Shown here piece by piece: positions 17,708-26,711 of a stretch of 64,000 nt of DNA (position 1 is its first letter; every line of letters starts with the position of its first letter). Position numbers and translations under genes: made by a program. Source of the DNA: Chroococcus sp. CMT-3BRIN-NPC107 (GTDB taxonomy: Bacteria > Cyanobacteriota > Cyanobacteriia > Cyanobacteriales > Chroococcidiopsidaceae); NCBI GenBank assembly GCA_019359635.1, contig JAHHGY010000001.1, positions 41,741 through 105,740 of the forward strand. The letters are read 5' to 3'. The notes beneath the pieces were generated by a model, which was not told the DNA's origin, searched no databases, and saw only the letters and a program-made list of their open reading frames with translations.

Positions 17708-17949
17708 CACATTAAAATGGTTTGCCAACAGTTAGGTATTGTACCTATATCTTTGGAGCCTTACTTTCGTAAGACAATTGCAAGTAGTGTAAACCGTTAC
17801 CGGGATAATATTCACCTAAATACATTTGGGTAAAGGCTGATTGCTGAAGCAATTTTCGCAAACCAACCCAAAAATTTTGTCTACTTAGATCGCCGCCCAA
17901 AGTAGAGATTGTTAACTGACTAAAAACAAAGCTAACTAAAACCAAGATT

Positions 17950-17985
17950 AAGGCATAGCTAACCTAACCTAAAAAACTATGCCTT
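17950..17985 (+). terminator. Hairpin downstream of the SGNH-like gene, possible terminator
   Basis: Perfect 9-bp arms AAGGCATAG and CTATGCCTT separated by 18 nt; on the plus strand a CTGCTTTTT tract follows. It could end transcription of the plus-strand SGNH-like gene. The large loop makes it weaker than a canonical terminator. Confidence 0.4.
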
Positions 17986-18088
17986 CTGCTTTTTAAAAGC
18001 AAGATATTTATTTGCTGACTGTCTAACTAAATTATTGTCAAGCGCTATTTGTAAGTTTCGATAAACAACTTGAAGCACCACTAGAGCG

Positions 18089-19105
18089 CTAGATATCTAA
18101 AGAGTCGGGTTGGGGTTTGACTGGTTTACCAGCAATACTATAAAGAATATAGTGCAACACTACCCGTCCAAACCAAGATTCATAGCCGAACCAGGTTATA
18201 AAACGGCTGTGGAAACCAGTTAAAGAAATAAAATTACGCAAAGTCCGTTGGAGATGAAAGGTATGGGTTCGTGCTTCTGTAGGGGATACATTGAATTTTA
18301 TGTCTTCTAGTTGTGAAGGCATATCTCCCAACGCTACAGCCCGCCGGAGATGAGAGACACGCTGCCAGGGAAAGCCCATTAGTTCTGAAACATAGCGATC
18401 GAAAGCACCAGCATCAGTAGCAGCAACGATCAAATCCATCCGGCGAGGGTCGCCGCCTTCCATAGGACCATTACGATCTAAAAAGTATGTACCATCAGCA
18501 AGCACCATTGGTTTTAGTGCCTGATTGATGGCTACAATTGCATCATCAAAAATATAGTGACGGCGCAAGCGCATAATATCTGGAATGCAGCCCCATTGAT
18601 TTTTATAACTGAGAGTTAATCCAGTCATGCAATGAATTTTAGGAACTGGCATGGTAATAAAAACATCAGTCTGGTGTAACAAGCGGGTAGGTAAAGGAAG
18701 TTGAAACCTACTTCCACGAGAACGAAATTCAATCATCTCTCGCTCTTCATCGCACAAATTAACGACTTCAACGCCAAATTCATCTTTGAGGCGATACAGA
18801 TCGTGACCTTTAAATGCTTCGGTGGCAGCCCAAGCCCCATAACCACCATCGGTTTCAACGATCGCTATATGAGAGGTATATTCTCGCAATATTTTGACAG
18901 TCTCATAAATAACTAAGGGAGAAGTTGTTACGCCAACTTTATAGTAAGGGTAGGTAAGGTTAGGCTTGATTGCTACTCTAGTTATGCTAGAAATTTGAGC
19001 TAAAATTCCGCTTTGTTCTAGACAAAGCTTGATTGCTTTTGTGAGGTTTTCTTTTGAAGATTCTAAAAATACGCGACGTTGTTGAGCAGGTGACTTAGTT
19101 TGCAT
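18089..19105 (-). CDS. DUF362 domain-containing protein
   Basis: 338 residues with the DUF362 layout: VAIKPNLTYPY near residue 45, IAIVETDGGYGAW near 100, VFITMPVPKIHCMTGLTLSYKNQWGC in the middle, and DLIVAATDAGAFDRYVSELMGF. No ferredoxin-type Cys cluster is present, unlike some DUF362 members. The biochemical function of this family is unknown. The gene lies 35 bp downstream of a glycosyltransferase and in the same orientation as the polysaccharide genes, so a role in that pathway is possible but unproven. Confidence 0.82.
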   Translation of the reverse strand: MQTKSPAQQRRVFLESSKENLTKAIKLCLEQSGILAQISSITRVAIKPNLTYPYYKVGVTTSPLVIYETVKILREYTSHIAIVETDGGYGAWAATEAFKGHDLYRLKDEFGVEVVNLCDEEREMIEFRSRGSRFQLPLPTRLLHQTDVFITMPVPKIHCMTGLTLSYKNQWGCIPDIMRLRRHYIFDDAIVAINQALKPMVLADGTYFLDRNGPMEGGDPRRMDLIVAATDAGAFDRYVSELMGFPWQRVSHLRRAVALGDMPSQLEDIKFNVSPTEARTHTFHLQRTLRNFISLTGFHSRFITWFGYESWFGRVVLHYILYSIAGKPVKPQPDSLDI

Positions 19106-19140
19106 ATTAAAAGTAGGCTCGGCTAGATTTATCTAAATAA

Positions 19141-20301
19141 CTATTTCCAAGAGTAAAATATTTGTACCATTTTTTTTACTGGTTCATCCCAAGATAAACT
19201 AGCAGACAAAGCCGGCAATTGAGCTTGATAATTTCGATACAACTCCATATCTGTTAGCAATTTTCTAAGGCCATTACTAATGGCATCAACGTTTTGCTCT
19301 ACTACTAATCCCCCTTTGCCCTCAACGATCGCAGACACGCCACAAGTGCTAGTAACTAAAACCGGAACTCCGGCGGCAATGGCTTCTTGAACGGTATTAC
19401 CCCAATTTTCATAAATAGATACTAATACCAAAAGGTCGGCATCTACGTAAGCAGCTAGTTTTTCATTGCCGTAGACCGCAGGGATAAAATGAGTATGCTC
19501 GTTAAGGTGAAGTTGCTGCGACAAAGTACGCAAGCTTTCTAAATAAATCTTTGATTCTGTGGGGCCAGTAATAGCTAGTTGCCATTTTAGATCGCCTAAC
19601 TTAGACACAGCTAAAAGTAGCTGTTCTAGGTTCTTAATCTTCTCAATCCGTCCTAGCCAAAGAATAAGTGGTTTTTGCATGGATAATCCCCACTTTTGCC
19701 GAAAGTTTCCTGGCGGAGGTAGATGTTGGTATTCGCTCAAATCAACACCATTTGGTCTAAGTTGTAACTTTTCAACTGGAATACCAAATTTAGTTGCATC
19801 ATCCCACTCGATTTGGGAAGTTACGATTATACATTGGGCAGCTTTTAACAGACGAGTGCCAAATAATTGATGATAAATACGTTTTAACTGCAAGCTGTGG
19901 ATCGCAGGAACCAGCATTCCACTTGGTTCAACACTGTAAGGAATATTGGCTCGCTGGGCAAAACTTGCGAGCGCAATTCCTAAAAAATTGTACAACCCAA
20001 TAATATGAATGGCATCAAATTGAGTTAGTTGTGTTTTGGCAAAAGCAAAAACTGATGGATTTAAAGAAGTTTTGCGAAAAGTCCACCAAGTGCCTAAATA
20101 ATGTACCTTTACCCCCGCAACGGTTTCTGTGCGATCGCGCCTATTTGGAGGTGTGGTAAGTTCAACTACACTACTTGTCACCACACTAACGCTATGACCT
20201 AACTTTGCTAGTCCTTCAGCTAAGGCGATCGCATTACCTACGGAGCCACCGAAGGAGTAAGCTGGCTTATAGTTCTGGACGCAAATTAAAATACGCATCA
20301 A
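19141..20301 (-). CDS. Family 4 glycosyltransferase
   Basis: 386 residues of GT-B fold. The N-terminal Rossmann half starts MMRILICVQNYKPAYSFGGSVGNAIALAEGLAKLGH. The C-terminal donor site shows LILWLGRIEKIKNLEQLL, LAITGPTE, and the GT4 signature ENWGNTVQEAIAAGVPVLVT. It transfers an unknown nucleotide sugar with retention of configuration. The start could be the second Met (20298). It is followed by the DUF362 gene and preceded by the zinc-ribbon methyltransferase with a 160-bp gap. Confidence 0.88.
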   Translation of the reverse strand: MMRILICVQNYKPAYSFGGSVGNAIALAEGLAKLGHSVSVVTSSVVELTTPPNRRDRTETVAGVKVHYLGTWWTFRKTSLNPSVFAFAKTQLTQFDAIHIIGLYNFLGIALASFAQRANIPYSVEPSGMLVPAIHSLQLKRIYHQLFGTRLLKAAQCIIVTSQIEWDDATKFGIPVEKLQLRPNGVDLSEYQHLPPPGNFRQKWGLSMQKPLILWLGRIEKIKNLEQLLLAVSKLGDLKWQLAITGPTESKIYLESLRTLSQQLHLNEHTHFIPAVYGNEKLAAYVDADLLVLVSIYENWGNTVQEAIAAGVPVLVTSTCGVSAIVEGKGGLVVEQNVDAISNGLRKLLTDMELYRNYQAQLPALSASLSWDEPVKKMVQIFYSWK

Positions 20302-20464
20302 ATAAATATTTCCACTATTTGATAATTATTCTGGATTAGTCTTTTATCTATTAATAATTTCAATTTTTCCCTTGAAGTTTTCTGCTTTCAGATTCTTTGT
20401 CCTGCGATCGCATCAACTACATCCCTTTCTAGGCAACCTTAAACTGATTTTTGTAATTAACTCG

Positions 20465-21313
20465 TTACTTTGATAAGAGGCAGACAATTTTATTCTTGGC
20501 TAGCCATTTTGCATTCATGTAAAATATTTTACCCATCGCTCGTACAAAAGAGTTGTGGATGGTCATATTCTTTAAGTAGAAATCTGCTGGCATTGTGTAT
20601 TCGCTTGCCTCTTTATACTTAACGATTTTTAAACCGCTTGCCTGCACGACAGACTCAAAAGACTTCTTTGACCAGATTTGCAGGTGATCTGTTGAAACCG
20701 TACCGTTCAAGAGCTTTGTGTATATTTGTTTGGAAAGTAGTTTGGTTGCTGGATAAAGCCAAAATTGCTTTGGGGTATCTACGAAGATTTTGCCATTGGG
20801 TTTTAATTTTTCAGCAAGCTGCTTGAGAACCTTTAAAGGATCGCTCAAATGCTCAAATACATCATTCATAAAAATAAAATCGAATTTTTGTTGAGCCTGG
20901 TCAAATTCTTTAAATAATATTTGCTTATTTAAAGGTTGCCACTGTTCGAGTAGAGAGCGATCGCTAATATCAGTAAGATAAACATTGCTCTCTAAGAAAT
21001 GGGATTTACAAACTAAAGCAAATTGACCGCCCCCACCCCCATAATCAAGGATGTCTAATGCCTGACTTTTGTAGGATTCGTCTATTGCAAACCGTAACAT
21101 ATTAGTGAAATTGCTGTGGTTATAAAAGGAGGATTTAGAATACCATTCTATGACCCTATCTTTCGTCCACTGTTTGCCTTCACCGTCCGCTACAAGCTGC
21201 TCGTCATCTTTTGGGTAAGGATAATACAGCAATACCCCGCATTCATTGCACGTCGCTGTGTGGGCATAAACAGTCAATGATGAAGCTCTGCAAATTTTGC
21301 ATATATTTTCCAT
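20465..21313 (-). CDS. Class I SAM-dependent methyltransferase with N-terminal Cys cluster
   Basis: 282 residues. The N-terminus has two CxxC pairs (ICKICRAS and CNECGVLLYYPYP), a zinc-ribbon-like knuckle common in sugar methyltransferases of polysaccharide loci. The SAM site is ILDYGGGGGQFALVC near residue 95, followed by FIFMNDVFEHLSDPLKVLKQ and GKIFVDTP. The start ATG has a good Shine-Dalgarno (AGGA six bases upstream). That Shine-Dalgarno lies within the 9-bp duplication made by the adjacent IS1-like element, which now separates the gene from its upstream neighbours. Confidence 0.87.
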   Translation of the reverse strand: MENICKICRASSLTVYAHTATCNECGVLLYYPYPKDDEQLVADGEGKQWTKDRVIEWYSKSSFYNHSNFTNMLRFAIDESYKSQALDILDYGGGGGQFALVCKSHFLESNVYLTDISDRSLLEQWQPLNKQILFKEFDQAQQKFDFIFMNDVFEHLSDPLKVLKQLAEKLKPNGKIFVDTPKQFWLYPATKLLSKQIYTKLLNGTVSTDHLQIWSKKSFESVVQASGLKIVKYKEASEYTMPADFYLKNMTIHNSFVRAMGKIFYMNAKWLAKNKIVCLLSK

Positions 21314-21314
21314 T

Positions 21315-21323
21315 GTTTTTCCT
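21315..21323. repeat. Left target-site duplication of the IS1-like element
   Basis: GTTTTTCCT, directly repeated at 22210-22218. Read on the minus strand it is AGGAAAAAC and supplies the Shine-Dalgarno of the methyltransferase starting at 21313. Confidence 0.9.
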
Positions 21324-21406
21324 GGTAATGTGTTAGATATGGTGATGTATTAAAATAATGATGGGAGAAAGTTTTAGCTCAAAGGAACTCAGTGGAGAAA
21401 GAAGCA

Positions 21407-21712
21407 ATGGCACTGATTCGTGTGGTTTGTCCTCACTGTCAACAAGATGAAGCCGTAGTTAAAAACGGTAGAAGCGCAGAAGGTAAACAACGCTTTCTTT
21501 GTAAAAGTCCAATTTGTCAAAGACGGACGTTTATCCTCAACCCATCTTATCCCGGACGCACGGCGACGATCAAACAGCAAATTGTCGAAATGACACTCAA
21601 TGGCAGTGGCGTGCGAGATATTTCTAGAGTTTTACATGTCAGTACACGAACGGTAATTTCTGAACTCAAAAAAAACTCGCTCAACTCAAAGGTGTCAATG
21701 AACCTGTGTTAG
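21407..21712 (+). CDS. insA: IS1 InsA-like DNA-binding protein
   Basis: About 101 residues from the ATG of MALIRVVCPHC; the frame is open from a GTG at 21392. It has the zinc-finger-like pairs VVCPHCQQDE and FLCKSPICQRRTF, then a helix-turn-helix region (GSGVRDISRVLHVSTRTVISEL), matching IS1 InsA, which binds the element's ends and represses transposition. The slippery A8-C run at 21668-21676 near the end is where ribosomes shift to make the fusion transposase. Confidence 0.9.
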   Translation: MALIRVVCPHCQQDEAVVKNGRSAEGKQRFLCKSPICQRRTFILNPSYPGRTATIKQQIVEMTLNGSGVRDISRVLHVSTRTVISELKKNSLNSKVSMNLC

Positions 21713-22179
21713 CACAGATTGAGCCCGCACAAATAAATGTCGAGATATTACCAGTCAACCTTGTCGCCGATGGATCGCCTTTAGAAGGAGAACTCGACGA
21801 AATGTGGAGTTTTGTAGAGAAGAAGGAGAATCAGCGATGGTTATGGCATGCCATTGACCACAAAACTGGAACAGTATTAGCCTATGTGTTAGGAAAACGC
21901 ACAGATAATATTTTTCTCAAACTTAAAACACTGTTAGAACCATGTGGAATTAGTAAATTTTACACAGATAATTGGGGAACTTATGACCGTAAATTAGACC
22001 CTAACCAGCATCAAGTAGGCAAATCTAATACCCAGAAAATTGAGCGAAAACATCTGACATTGAGAACTCGAATTAAGCGACTAGCCCGCAAGACTATCTG
22101 CTTCTCCAAATCTGAAGTCCTCCACGATATTGTGATTGGGTTGTATATTAATCGCTACGAGTTTGGCTTATCAGTGTAA
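21407..22179 (+). CDS. insB: IS1 transposase InsAB' (programmed -1 frameshift product)
   Basis: The InsB frame (visible alone from a GTG at 21706) joins InsA by a -1 shift on the run of eight A residues followed by C at 21668-21676, giving KKKLAQLKGVNEPVLAQ across the junction. The DDE-type residues are present: Asp in GELDEMWSF, Asp in KFYTDNWGTY, and Glu in TQKIERKHLTLRTR. No stop or frame break other than the programmed shift is visible, so the copy may be active. Confidence 0.88.
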
Positions 22180-22209
22180 TTTAACTATCAACAGATGTAA
22201 AACATTACC

Positions 22210-22218
22210 GTTTTTCCT
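22210..22218. repeat. Right target-site duplication of the IS1-like element
   Basis: GTTTTTCCT, identical to 21315-21323, immediately outside the right inverted repeat. Confidence 0.9.
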
Positions 22219-22319
22219 TAGAATCTTTTTTAAAACCTCAATCTGCTTAGTGAAGTTAAACCCGCGACAAACATTTCAACGGTGATTTGGTTAATTGGTT
22301 TTAAAGTGGGGCATAAAGC

Positions 22320-23204
22320 TTAAAGATTTTCGCTTTGTGATATTTTTTTCCATAGGGGCGGTCTTCCAGTCAAAGAGCGATAACGATCGGCAATGTAGCT
22401 TACAGTGCGATCGCTAAATACGTTCATGAGTATAAACCATATCAAAGCCTTTATATAGTTCCATAACCATACAGAGGGAAACAATAGGGAAACATGATTT
22501 TTTTTTCTGGCTCTGGCAAACTCCTGTAAAATTGAAATTCTGTGTTCTGGAGAACTACTAAATCCACCAGTTTGCATAGCTGCAATTGTTAGGTCTGGAA
22601 CAAACAAAGGCTGACTATCTTTAAGTTTAAGTTCTCGTAATAATAATTCGTAGTCGCTACTAATTGGAAAAGATTCGTCAAACTGCCCATGCTTTTCAAA
22701 TAAGCTTTTATGATGAAAAACGCCCTGATGACATATATAACAACCTTGTAAAAATAAATCTTTTACTTGCTCCCAGGGCTTATTAACTACTTCTAGTACG
22801 TCACCACTTTGCGAAACTATTGCAACCTTTCCATAAACTAAAAGCACGTTTCGATCTGCAACTTCTCCGAGTTTTTGAGCAATATTGCTTAAGCTTTGAT
22901 TATCCCATAAATAATCATCGGAACCCAAAAAATAGATCCATTCACCTTTTGAGTGGGCTAAAGCTTTATTAAAGGCATGATAAATTCCGCGATCTTGTTC
23001 AGATTTCCAGTATGTAATTTGTTCGTTATTAGACTTCAAAATATCTACCGTGCCATCAGTAGAACCGCCATCAATAATGATTAATTCTTTATCAGGATAA
23101 TTTTGGGATGCTACGCTGTTAATACAACGCTGCAAAGAATCAGAACGATTAAATACAGCAACAATAATTGAAATGAGTGGAGTTAAAGATGGCTTATAGC
23201 TCAT
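22320..23204 (-). CDS. Family 2 glycosyltransferase
   Basis: 294 residues. GT-A signatures are LISIIVAVFNRSDSLQRCINSVASQNY at the start, ELIIIDGGSTDGTVDIL near residue 40, and the metal-binding region YFLGSDDYLW near 95. A hydrophobic stretch near residues 245-260 (SVWLWNYIKALIWFILM) may associate with the membrane. It would add a sugar with inversion on the cytoplasmic face. It lies 9 bp downstream of the polymerase-like gene and originally fed into the methyltransferase gene now separated by the IS1 element. Confidence 0.9.
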   Translation of the reverse strand: MSYKPSLTPLISIIVAVFNRSDSLQRCINSVASQNYPDKELIIIDGGSTDGTVDILKSNNEQITYWKSEQDRGIYHAFNKALAHSKGEWIYFLGSDDYLWDNQSLSNIAQKLGEVADRNVLLVYGKVAIVSQSGDVLEVVNKPWEQVKDLFLQGCYICHQGVFHHKSLFEKHGQFDESFPISSDYELLLRELKLKDSQPLFVPDLTIAAMQTGGFSSSPEHRISILQEFARARKKNHVSLLFPSVWLWNYIKALIWFILMNVFSDRTVSYIADRYRSLTGRPPLWKKISQSENL

Positions 23205-23213
23205 AAAGTTGCT

Positions 23214-24512
23214 TTAATCGATTTCATTAAATTTATTATTTTTTAACAATGGTGCAAACGCTAAACATAAAGCCATTGCTAAAAAGTAAGCTAATTGTAC
23301 AGAATGCCCATCAATTAGCGGTGACACGCACAAGTTTACAAAAAACAATAGCATCCAAACAGAAAAAAGTCTGCTTACGACTGTTCCTTGACAAAGCCAA
23401 AAAGTTACTACAAGCGGTAAGAGTCTGGCAAACAAACCAAAAACTCCCCCCTCAGAAAAGGTTAGAAAAATCGAGCTTTCAAAGTGCGATCTAACGGGAA
23501 AATCGTAAATTTCCCCCATTCTCGTGTTTGATGTTCCTAAGCCATAACCCCGCCAAGCTTCTAGTAAGTCAAATAACTTAAGTCCCTCTTTCCAACCCAT
23601 AATTCTTATATAGTTACCTGTTTCACCTTGGGAGAAAGTAGATTCAAATCTAGTAACCTGATAAGAGCCTGCTTGTTCGTATAAAAAGTCTCTTATTTCT
23701 GCAAATAAGCCTACTAGAATAACAAACACTAATAGAAGTATAGTTTTGTGACTAAGTTTTATATTTTGATCGATTACAACCAATTCAATAAAAGCATAAA
23801 TACTAAAAACTGTACATAAAATTAAAGGAGCACGGCTAAATGTAAAAAAGCAACCTAACCAGATAATAGGAATACTTAAAGCCGCAAGCCAGTTTAATTT
23901 GTTATATCTAAAAAGTTTGCTTAAAAGAATAATAGACAAAATGCCAATAGATAGGAAGGGATAAACTACTGTTGAACTCCCAAAAAAGAAGCCTCCTCTT
24001 TGCTGACCATTTTCATCTATAATCGCAAATTCATCTATTGCTGCTATAATCCTGCTATTAACGAAAGGAGCATTTTGTAACCCTACCGTAGCGTCATAGA
24101 TAACTCCCAATGACAAGAAAACGCATAGGATAGTAAATATTAATAATATCCGTTTAGTTAGTATAGGGTTTTTACGAATAATCAGAAATAGATAAGTAAA
24201 TGGATAAAAAGAAAGATAAGTTAATCCTGAATAAAAAGTAGCAACTATAGGCGCAGGACTGACGGCGGCTGATACCGCTAACATGACTATAAAAGAACTT
24301 AATAATAAAAAAAGTATTTGGTTTGGTAAATGTAATTCCCAAGACTTTAATGCTTTTCTTTCAAATACTATCAATATCGTAAATGCCCATAATATAAGTG
24401 TTAAAATTAAGCGAATATAAGAGGCGTACTCTGCAAATAAAATATTAAGAGCAAGAGCTGAAGAAAAAATTAATACGTTTATTACAACTGCTAAAAAAGC
24501 TAGTGTTTCCAT
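23214..24512 (-). CDS. O-antigen ligase/polymerase-like membrane protein (Wzy type)
   Basis: 432 residues with about ten to twelve hydrophobic segments (for example VVINVLIFSSALALNILF, ILILWAF, SIGILSIILLSKLF). A hydrophilic loop carries the conserved-looking motif WRGYGLGTSNT with Arg and Gly, then RSHFESSIFLTFSEGGVFGL, the pattern of the Wzy/WaaL periplasmic loop. Such proteins polymerise repeat units or ligate chains on the periplasmic side. No close name is recognisable because this family diverges rapidly. It overlaps nothing and sits between two GT2 genes. Confidence 0.8.
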   Translation of the reverse strand: METLAFLAVVINVLIFSSALALNILFAEYASYIRLILTLILWAFTILIVFERKALKSWELHLPNQILFLLLSSFIVMLAVSAAVSPAPIVATFYSGLTYLSFYPFTYLFLIIRKNPILTKRILLIFTILCVFLSLGVIYDATVGLQNAPFVNSRIIAAIDEFAIIDENGQQRGGFFFGSSTVVYPFLSIGILSIILLSKLFRYNKLNWLAALSIPIIWLGCFFTFSRAPLILCTVFSIYAFIELVVIDQNIKLSHKTILLLVFVILVGLFAEIRDFLYEQAGSYQVTRFESTFSQGETGNYIRIMGWKEGLKLFDLLEAWRGYGLGTSNTRMGEIYDFPVRSHFESSIFLTFSEGGVFGLFARLLPLVVTFWLCQGTVVSRLFSVWMLLFFVNLCVSPLIDGHSVQLAYFLAMALCLAFAPLLKNNKFNEID

Positions 24513-24653
24513 CTCAAACCTGGAGTGTTTTCTTTTTTTAAGAGTAAAAATTAGTTGCAGATACTTGAGCTAGGTTGGTTTTCATTGTGTTTTTTGTAAA
24601 AAATACTAGAGTAAGTTGCTTTGATTTCTACAATGCGCGAGCTGCATAAGTTA

Positions 24654-25544
24654 TTAAAACTTGTAGGTTTCTATACTCCAATAGCCATTGGGTGAATCTA
24701 AATTATTTCTAATTATTTTTTTAGCTGTGTAACCCCCAAAAATAGAAGTAATTAATCTACTAATTTGAGGAATTTTATGTAACTGCAATCGTCCCAAGGT
24801 CAAGTTGAAGGCATCCGGTGAAGGTTGCCAATTGCACCGATCGCGCATAGCAGCTAAAATACTTGTAGCCTCAAACTTGTACTGTTCAATACTTCTGCTT
24901 TTTTGATTGATTTGAGAGCGAAAACACCCTAATGGAGAGTTTATACCATATAGCTCGGAGTGGCAAAAGAAATTTGACCAAAGAGCAAAATCTCCAGCTA
25001 GTTTAAATTCTGTAGGAATTTGACTGTTAGATTTTTGCCACAAACTGCGTCGCCAGAAAGTAGACTCCTGCTGAATTAAAAAGCTACTCTCAGCATACCA
25101 ACCATCTAAAAATGCTTGTTTTGAATATCCCGGTAAAGAGCCAAATCCTGTACAAAAACTATCCCAATCACATCTACCAGGGTGCAAAGTTGTTAGCCAT
25201 TCAACTTCGCTAAGTTGAGCCATAATATCAGCGACGGTTTTCATCGTCCATGGGAGATGAAGGTCATCGCTATTTAGCCAAGTCATAATTTCGCCCGTAG
25301 AATGCTGAAAGCCTTTATTAATGGCATCGTATTGTCCGGTATCAGGTTCGCTACACCAATAATGTAAATAAGCTTGGTATTTTTTGATAATTTCTACACT
25401 ACCATCCGTGGAGCCACCATCAATAATAATGTACTCAAGGTTAGGATAATTTTGGTTTAAAATACTTTCAATCGTAGTTTCAATAAATTGAGCTTGGTTA
25501 AACGAAGGAGTTACTATTGAAATTTTTGGAAAGTTTTTTTCCAT
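24654..25544 (-). CDS. Family 2 glycosyltransferase
   Basis: 296 residues. KISIVTPSFNQAQFIETTIESIL at the start, then EYIIIDGGSTDGSVEIIKKY, SEPDTGQYDAINKGF and MTWLNSDDLHLPW give the GT-A nucleotide-sugar and metal sites. The C-terminal half resembles GT2 enzymes of polysaccharide loci with a QQESTFWRRSLW motif. Inverting transfer of an unknown sugar is expected. A 140-bp AT-rich gap separates it from the Wzy-like gene downstream. Confidence 0.9.
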   Translation of the reverse strand: MEKNFPKISIVTPSFNQAQFIETTIESILNQNYPNLEYIIIDGGSTDGSVEIIKKYQAYLHYWCSEPDTGQYDAINKGFQHSTGEIMTWLNSDDLHLPWTMKTVADIMAQLSEVEWLTTLHPGRCDWDSFCTGFGSLPGYSKQAFLDGWYAESSFLIQQESTFWRRSLWQKSNSQIPTEFKLAGDFALWSNFFCHSELYGINSPLGCFRSQINQKSRSIEQYKFEATSILAAMRDRCNWQPSPDAFNLTLGRLQLHKIPQISRLITSIFGGYTAKKIIRNNLDSPNGYWSIETYKF

Positions 25545-25622
25545 AGCTTATTATTTTTGAGGAGTTTATACGCTTATTTTTTATCAGAAATCGACGAATA
25601 TTAAATTAACATTTCAATTTTT

Positions 25623-26711
25623 TTAAGCAACAGAGCGATAAACATCAAGAGTGCGCTCTACAGTTTTATCCCAGCTAAACATTTTTGCTCTTTGGTGTCC
25701 TTTAGATATTAAGCGATCGCGTTCGAGGGGATTATCCACTACAGAAAGCAGGATATCGGCTAAGTCGAGTGTAGATTGAGGATTAAACAATATACCCGCA
25801 TCGCCCACTACTTCAGGAATACTCGAACAGGCCGATGCAATAGCAACTGTACCGCAGGCCATAGCTTCTAAAGGAGGAATGCCAAAGCCTTCATACAAAG
25901 AAGGATAAACAAGGGCAATACTACAACGGTAGAGCTTTGCTAAGTGACAATCGTTAGTGTGACTGTAATGCTCAATATGACTTGCCAGCTTAAACTTAGC
26001 AATCAGTTTTTTTTCTATTTTGTTAAAAGGCAAACCGACGACGCATAATGCTAGATCGGGTTGCACGCTTACAGCTTTAGCAAAAGCTGATAATAAACTA
26101 TCAAAGTTTTTATAACCGCGATCCCGACTACCTACATAAAGGTAATAAGGTCGAGACGGCACATTTTCAGAACCATAAGCAATACTTGCATTTACGCCCG
26201 AAGCTTGATAGATAACTTTTACTTTATTTTCTAATAGTGGATATTTTGTTAATAAATCTTTTTTAGTATTCTCAGAGACACAAATAATAGCTTGGGCAGC
26301 ATGAATAGCTTTTCGTTTCTCCTCCGCTTGCTGACCTTGAGGATCTAGTTGTTTAGAAAAAAGCTCATGAATCATATCATGAACTGTTAAAACTACTGGA
26401 CAGTTGAACTTACTAAGCTCTTGACGAGATAATAACGTATAGTAAGTTGGGTGAACGAGATCGAATTTGTTAGACTCATTAACAAACTTAAAGTAATATT
26501 TTTCTAATAAAGCAGAAAGCCGTCTAGGTCTAAAGTTATTGTACTTAAATAGCTGAATATTGGGATGAGAAGGGTAATTTACTCTATAGGCGTAGGTTGT
26601 TACTAAAGGTGTAAAACTTTCCGGTAGTCTACTAATTATATTAGCAAAATACCTACTAATACCTTGAGTAGGCACTAATCTATACACCTCTCCATCATAA
26701 AAAATTCGCAT
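25623..26711 (-). CDS. Family 4 (mannosyltransferase-like) glycosyltransferase
   Basis: 362 residues. The N-terminus (MRIFYDGEVYRLVPTQGISRYFANII) and VVLTVHDMIHE near residue 108 match GT4 enzymes of the mannosyltransferase B type. The donor site is YLYVGSRDRGYKNFDSLL, then VYPSLYEGFGIPPLEAMACGTVAIAS. Its start codon overlaps the stop of the upstream methyltransferase by one base (TAATG), so the two are translationally coupled. Confidence 0.9.
   Translation of the reverse strand: MRIFYDGEVYRLVPTQGISRYFANIISRLPESFTPLVTTYAYRVNYPSHPNIQLFKYNNFRPRRLSALLEKYYFKFVNESNKFDLVHPTYYTLLSRQELSKFNCPVVLTVHDMIHELFSKQLDPQGQQAEEKRKAIHAAQAIICVSENTKKDLLTKYPLLENKVKVIYQASGVNASIAYGSENVPSRPYYLYVGSRDRGYKNFDSLLSAFAKAVSVQPDLALCVVGLPFNKIEKKLIAKFKLASHIEHYSHTNDCHLAKLYRCSIALVYPSLYEGFGIPPLEAMACGTVAIASACSSIPEVVGDAGILFNPQSTLDLADILLSVVDNPLERDRLISKGHQRAKMFSWDKTVERTLDVYRSVA

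Larger units (their letters stand above)
15577..17833 (+). pseudogene. SGNH/GDSL-hydrolase-like membrane-anchored protein, split by an insertion sequence
   Basis: The first part reads MEIQVRYIVGIISAIVFF with a membrane anchor at about residues 7-27, then the SGNH block I motif (IMGFGDSVINGG) and ENISAGSWGPGNW. The frame runs into the IS and stops at 16389. Joining the sequence before 16356 to that after 17707 restores the frame (RQGNQ then HIKMVCQQLGIVP, SLEPYFRKT, YRDNIHLNTFG), with the Asp/His region expected near the C-terminus. At 17831 a TAA follows HLNTFG where the family usually has Gln; the frame then continues about 23 codons (LIAEAIFANQP) to 17903. The gene is therefore disrupted and possibly also shortened. 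SGNH proteins in polysaccharide loci are often acyl-esterases or acetyltransferase-like. Confidence 0.8.
21324..22209 (+). mobile_element. IS1-family insertion sequence, apparently complete
   Basis: 886 bp with terminal inverted repeats: GGTAATGTGTTAGATAT on the left; the right end read backwards is GGTAATGTTTTACATCT. A 9-bp direct repeat GTTTTTCCT flanks it (21315-21323 and 22210-22218), the usual IS1 duplication size. It encodes InsA and an InsAB' transposase by frameshift. It lies antisense to the polysaccharide genes between a glycosyltransferase and a methyltransferase. Confidence 0.93.

Noticed and set aside
17745..17945. Minus-strand ORF of 66 codons after the IS4-like element
   Set aside because: It is antisense to the restored SGNH-like C-terminus, which has the better coding signal.
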